From: Bradyrhizobium cajani
GTDB lineage: Bacteria; Pseudomonadota; Alphaproteobacteria; Rhizobiales; Xanthobacteraceae
Reading direction: 5' to 3'
Length of the DNA stretch: 64,000 nt
NCBI RefSeq assembly: GCF_009759665.1
Contig: NZ_WQNE01000033.1
Span: 31,440-95,439 of the forward strand
Shown one piece after another: positions 62,487 to 64,000 of this stretch; positions within the stretch are counted from its first letter, which is position 1, and the number at the start of each line of letters is the position of its first letter. A program made the translations under genes and the position numbers. The notes below the pieces were generated by a model, which was not told the DNA's origin, ran no database searches, and saw only the letters and a program-made list of their open reading frames with translations.

Positions 62487-63178
62487 GCGCTTGCGGCTCG
62501 TGTTGCGAGCGGCGGCAGTGCGGCCGGCTTTGCATCGGGCGCGCGCAGATAGAACGGCCGCGCCGGATTCGTCTCGGGGTCGGCGGCCGCGCCGAGCCAC
62601 GCGACCCAGCCGATGTCGGGCGCGGGCTGCGCGTCGACCGCAACGGGTTGCGGCGCATCCTTCGGCCAGCGCGCGGCGAGGATATTTGCGGCATTGCCGA
62701 CCAGATGCGGTGCGCCGAATTGCGAAGCCGCGATCGCCTCGTCGATGCCGGCGACGTTCGGCCGCACCAGCTGGCTACCGTCGCCGGCGACGATCTGGAA
62801 ATAGACGTGATCGTGCCGCGCATCGATCGCCGAAATCACCGGCGCCGTTCCGCTCTGGCCGACAATGGCAGCGGCATAGGCCGACAGCGTCGTCAGCCCG
62901 ACGGCCGGTCGCTTCGCCGCGAGCGCAAGTCCCCGCGCCGCCGAAATGCCGACGCGCAGGCCCGTGAAGCTTCCCGGGCCGACCGTGACCGCGATGCGGT
63001 CGAGCGAGGTGAAAGCGAGATTGGCGGAATGCATCACGCGCGCGATCATCGGCATCAGCGCTTCGGCATGACCGCGCTTCATGAGCAGCTGCTCCTGCGC
63101 AAGCAGCTGGCCCGCGTCGGTATCGAGCACCGCGGCCGCGCACGCCTCCAGCGCAGTATCGATGGCAAGGATCAGCAT
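62483..63178 (-). CDS. tsaB: tRNA threonylcarbamoyladenosine synthesis protein TsaB
   Basis: A 231-residue pseudo-ATPase of the ASKHA fold that dimerises with TsaD for t6A37 in tRNA. The N-terminal ILAIDTALEACAAAV, VGPGSFTGLRVGISAARG and IDARHDHVYFQI segments are typical. TsaE, its ATPase partner, is in this same window at 14604-16124 as part of a fusion; TsaD and TsaC are not in the window. Confidence 0.95.
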   Translation of the reverse strand: MLILAIDTALEACAAAVLDTDAGQLLAQEQLLMKRGHAEALMPMIARVMHSANLAFTSLDRIAVTVGPGSFTGLRVGISAARGLALAAKRPAVGLTTLSAYAAAIVGQSGTAPVISAIDARHDHVYFQIVAGDGSQLVRPNVAGIDEAIAASQFGAPHLVGNAANILAARWPKDAPQPVAVDAQPAPDIGWVAWLGAAADPETNPARPFYLRAPDAKPAALPPLATRAASA

Positions 63179-63183
63179 GGAAG

Positions 63184-63262
63184 TGCGAATGGCGAGTGGC
63201 GAATAGCGAACAGTCTAGCCGATCGGAATGCCATTCGCCATTCGCTGCTCACCATTCGCCCA
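63184..63262. repeat. Inverted-repeat cluster between nfuA and tsaB
   Basis: Repeated, mutually inverted copies of GAATGGCGA / TCGCCATTC and GCGAATAGCGA, filling the gap between the nfuA stop and the tsaB start. The pattern suggests a decaying palindromic repeat. Confidence 0.6.
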
Positions 63263-63266
63263 CCGC

Positions 63267-63836
63267 TCACATCGGCCGGACTTCGACCACGTCCGGGACG
63301 AAATGCTTCAGCAGGTTCTGGATACCGTGCTGGAGCGTCGCGGTCGATGACGGGCAGCCGGAGCAGGCGCCCTTCATATTGAGATAGACGATGCCGTCCT
63401 TGAAGCCGCGGAAGGTGATGTCGCCGCCGTCATTGGCGACCGCCGGCCGCACCCGGGTCTCGATCAGGTCCTTGATCATATCGACCGTCTCGGCATCCGC
63501 CTCGTCGAAGAACTCGTCCTCGTCGTCGAGATCGACATCGCCTTGCGCCGTGCCGTCGGCGAGCAGCGGCGCGCCGGACATGTAGTGCTCCATGATGGCG
63601 CCGAGGATCGCGGGCTTGAGCTGCTGCCATTCACCGCTCGCCTTGGTCACGGTGATGAAATCCGATCCGTAGAACACGCCGGTGACGCCGGGCACCTCGA
63701 ACAGCTTTTCGGCCAGCGGCGAGCGGCCTGCGGCTTCGCGGCTCGCAAACTCCATCGGGCTGCCGTCGACCACGACGCGGCCGGGAATGAACTTCAGCGT
63801 GGCAGGATTGGGGGTGGCTTCGGTTTGAATGAACAT
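63267..63836 (-). CDS. NifU-like iron-sulfur scaffold protein (Nfu)
   Basis: A 189-residue iron-sulfur carrier. The N-terminal Nfu domain (1-90, MFIQTEATPNPATLKFIPG) is followed by an acidic linker and a C-terminal NifU domain (about 112-189) with the cluster motif ACSGCPSS, two cysteines that hold a [4Fe-4S] cluster across a dimer. It has no nearby nif or suf genes, so it is housekeeping, not nitrogen-fixation specific. The ATG at 63836 has GGAG upstream. Confidence 0.94.
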   Translation of the reverse strand: MFIQTEATPNPATLKFIPGRVVVDGSPMEFASREAAGRSPLAEKLFEVPGVTGVFYGSDFITVTKASGEWQQLKPAILGAIMEHYMSGAPLLADGTAQGDVDLDDEDEFFDEADAETVDMIKDLIETRVRPAVANDGGDITFRGFKDGIVYLNMKGACSGCPSSTATLQHGIQNLLKHFVPDVVEVRPM

Positions 63837-63967
63837 GGTTTTCTCCAGACGTCGCCGGTTCAAGGCCGGCGCGTGCTCTATCCACTAGCAGATGGCGACG
63901 GGGAACGCACGGTCAAGGGGTGAGGCGGGCGTTTCGTTGTTATATCAGCGGGTTAGGTGCTAACTTC

Positions 63968-64000
63968 TCCCTCTCCCCGCTTGCGGGGAGAGGGTTGGGG
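63968..64000. repeat. Palindromic intergenic repeat, family A, copy 3 (cut by window edge)
   Basis: The first hairpin of the family, CCTCTCCCCGCTTGCGGGGAGAGG, followed by GTTGGGG, runs off the right edge. Copies 1 and 2 are at 18858-18974 and 40129-40246. Confidence 0.75.

Noticed and set aside
63267..63836. Nitrogen-fixation gene cluster
   Set aside because: The NifU-like protein is the general Nfu type and no nif, fix or nod genes are in the window.

Overview
This window is a GC-rich stretch of chromosome from an alphaproteobacterium of the Bradyrhizobium type (order Hyphomicrobiales). The best evidence is an Irr regulator carrying the GCPWH heme motif with its cysteine at residue 29, as known for Bradyrhizobium Irr. 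Alphaproteobacterial versions of AddB, DivL, AccD and a PraR/PhrR-type regulator, and many short palindromic intergenic repeats, agree with this. Almost everything is housekeeping. I see no prophage, insertion sequence, CRISPR array, rRNA or tRNA.

Layout, left to right. 1-4400 (+): end of trpB, trpA, accD, folC and a metallophosphatase. 4404-6400: a stand-alone ATP-dependent DNA ligase, an SRPBCC protein and trxA. 6466-18625 (-): a long run read as divL, tsaE-amgK fusion, PilZ, murU-like, addB, addA. It joins cell-cycle control, tRNA t6A synthesis, cell-wall sugar recycling and recombination. 18996-23279 (-): ubiE, ubiB, coaBC, dut, where coaBC carries an N-terminal antitoxin-type DNA-binding domain and has an operator-like palindrome in front of it. 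23361-31966: mutM, an orphan ParA, a degenerate trypsin-like protein, a MoeB/ThiF-like protein, an aldo/keto reductase with divergent LysR gene, a D-2-hydroxyacid dehydrogenase and an SH3 protein.

32162-35748: irr divergent from fabA-fabB-fabI. 35846-40116: GST and GNAT genes, then oxyR divergent from katG. 40335-50709 (-): the translation and RNA operon rimP-nusA-ylxR-infB-rbfA-truB-rpsO-pnp, with a terminator in the rimP leader and a long hairpin in the pnp leader. 51072-54655: DUF2336 protein, trmB, an M20 peptidase and a PraR/PhrR-like regulator. 54875-63836 (-): nfuA, tsaB, rimI, fur, a HAD phosphatase, miaB, phoH, ybeY, corC, lnt.

Coupling is dense: many neighbours share 4-bp ATGA or GTGA stop/start overlaps (trpB/trpA, accD/folC, divL/tsaE, ubiE/ubiB, lnt/corC, trmB/M20, GNAT/GST, rbfA/truB, tsaB/rimI). 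Both iron regulators, Fur and Irr, are present, and the irr promoter holds hexamer repeats like those described for Fur control of irr. The most unusual point is the coaBC fusion with its palindromic promoter; next are the tsaE-amgK fusion downstream of divL and several enzymes that have lost canonical zinc or catalytic residues.
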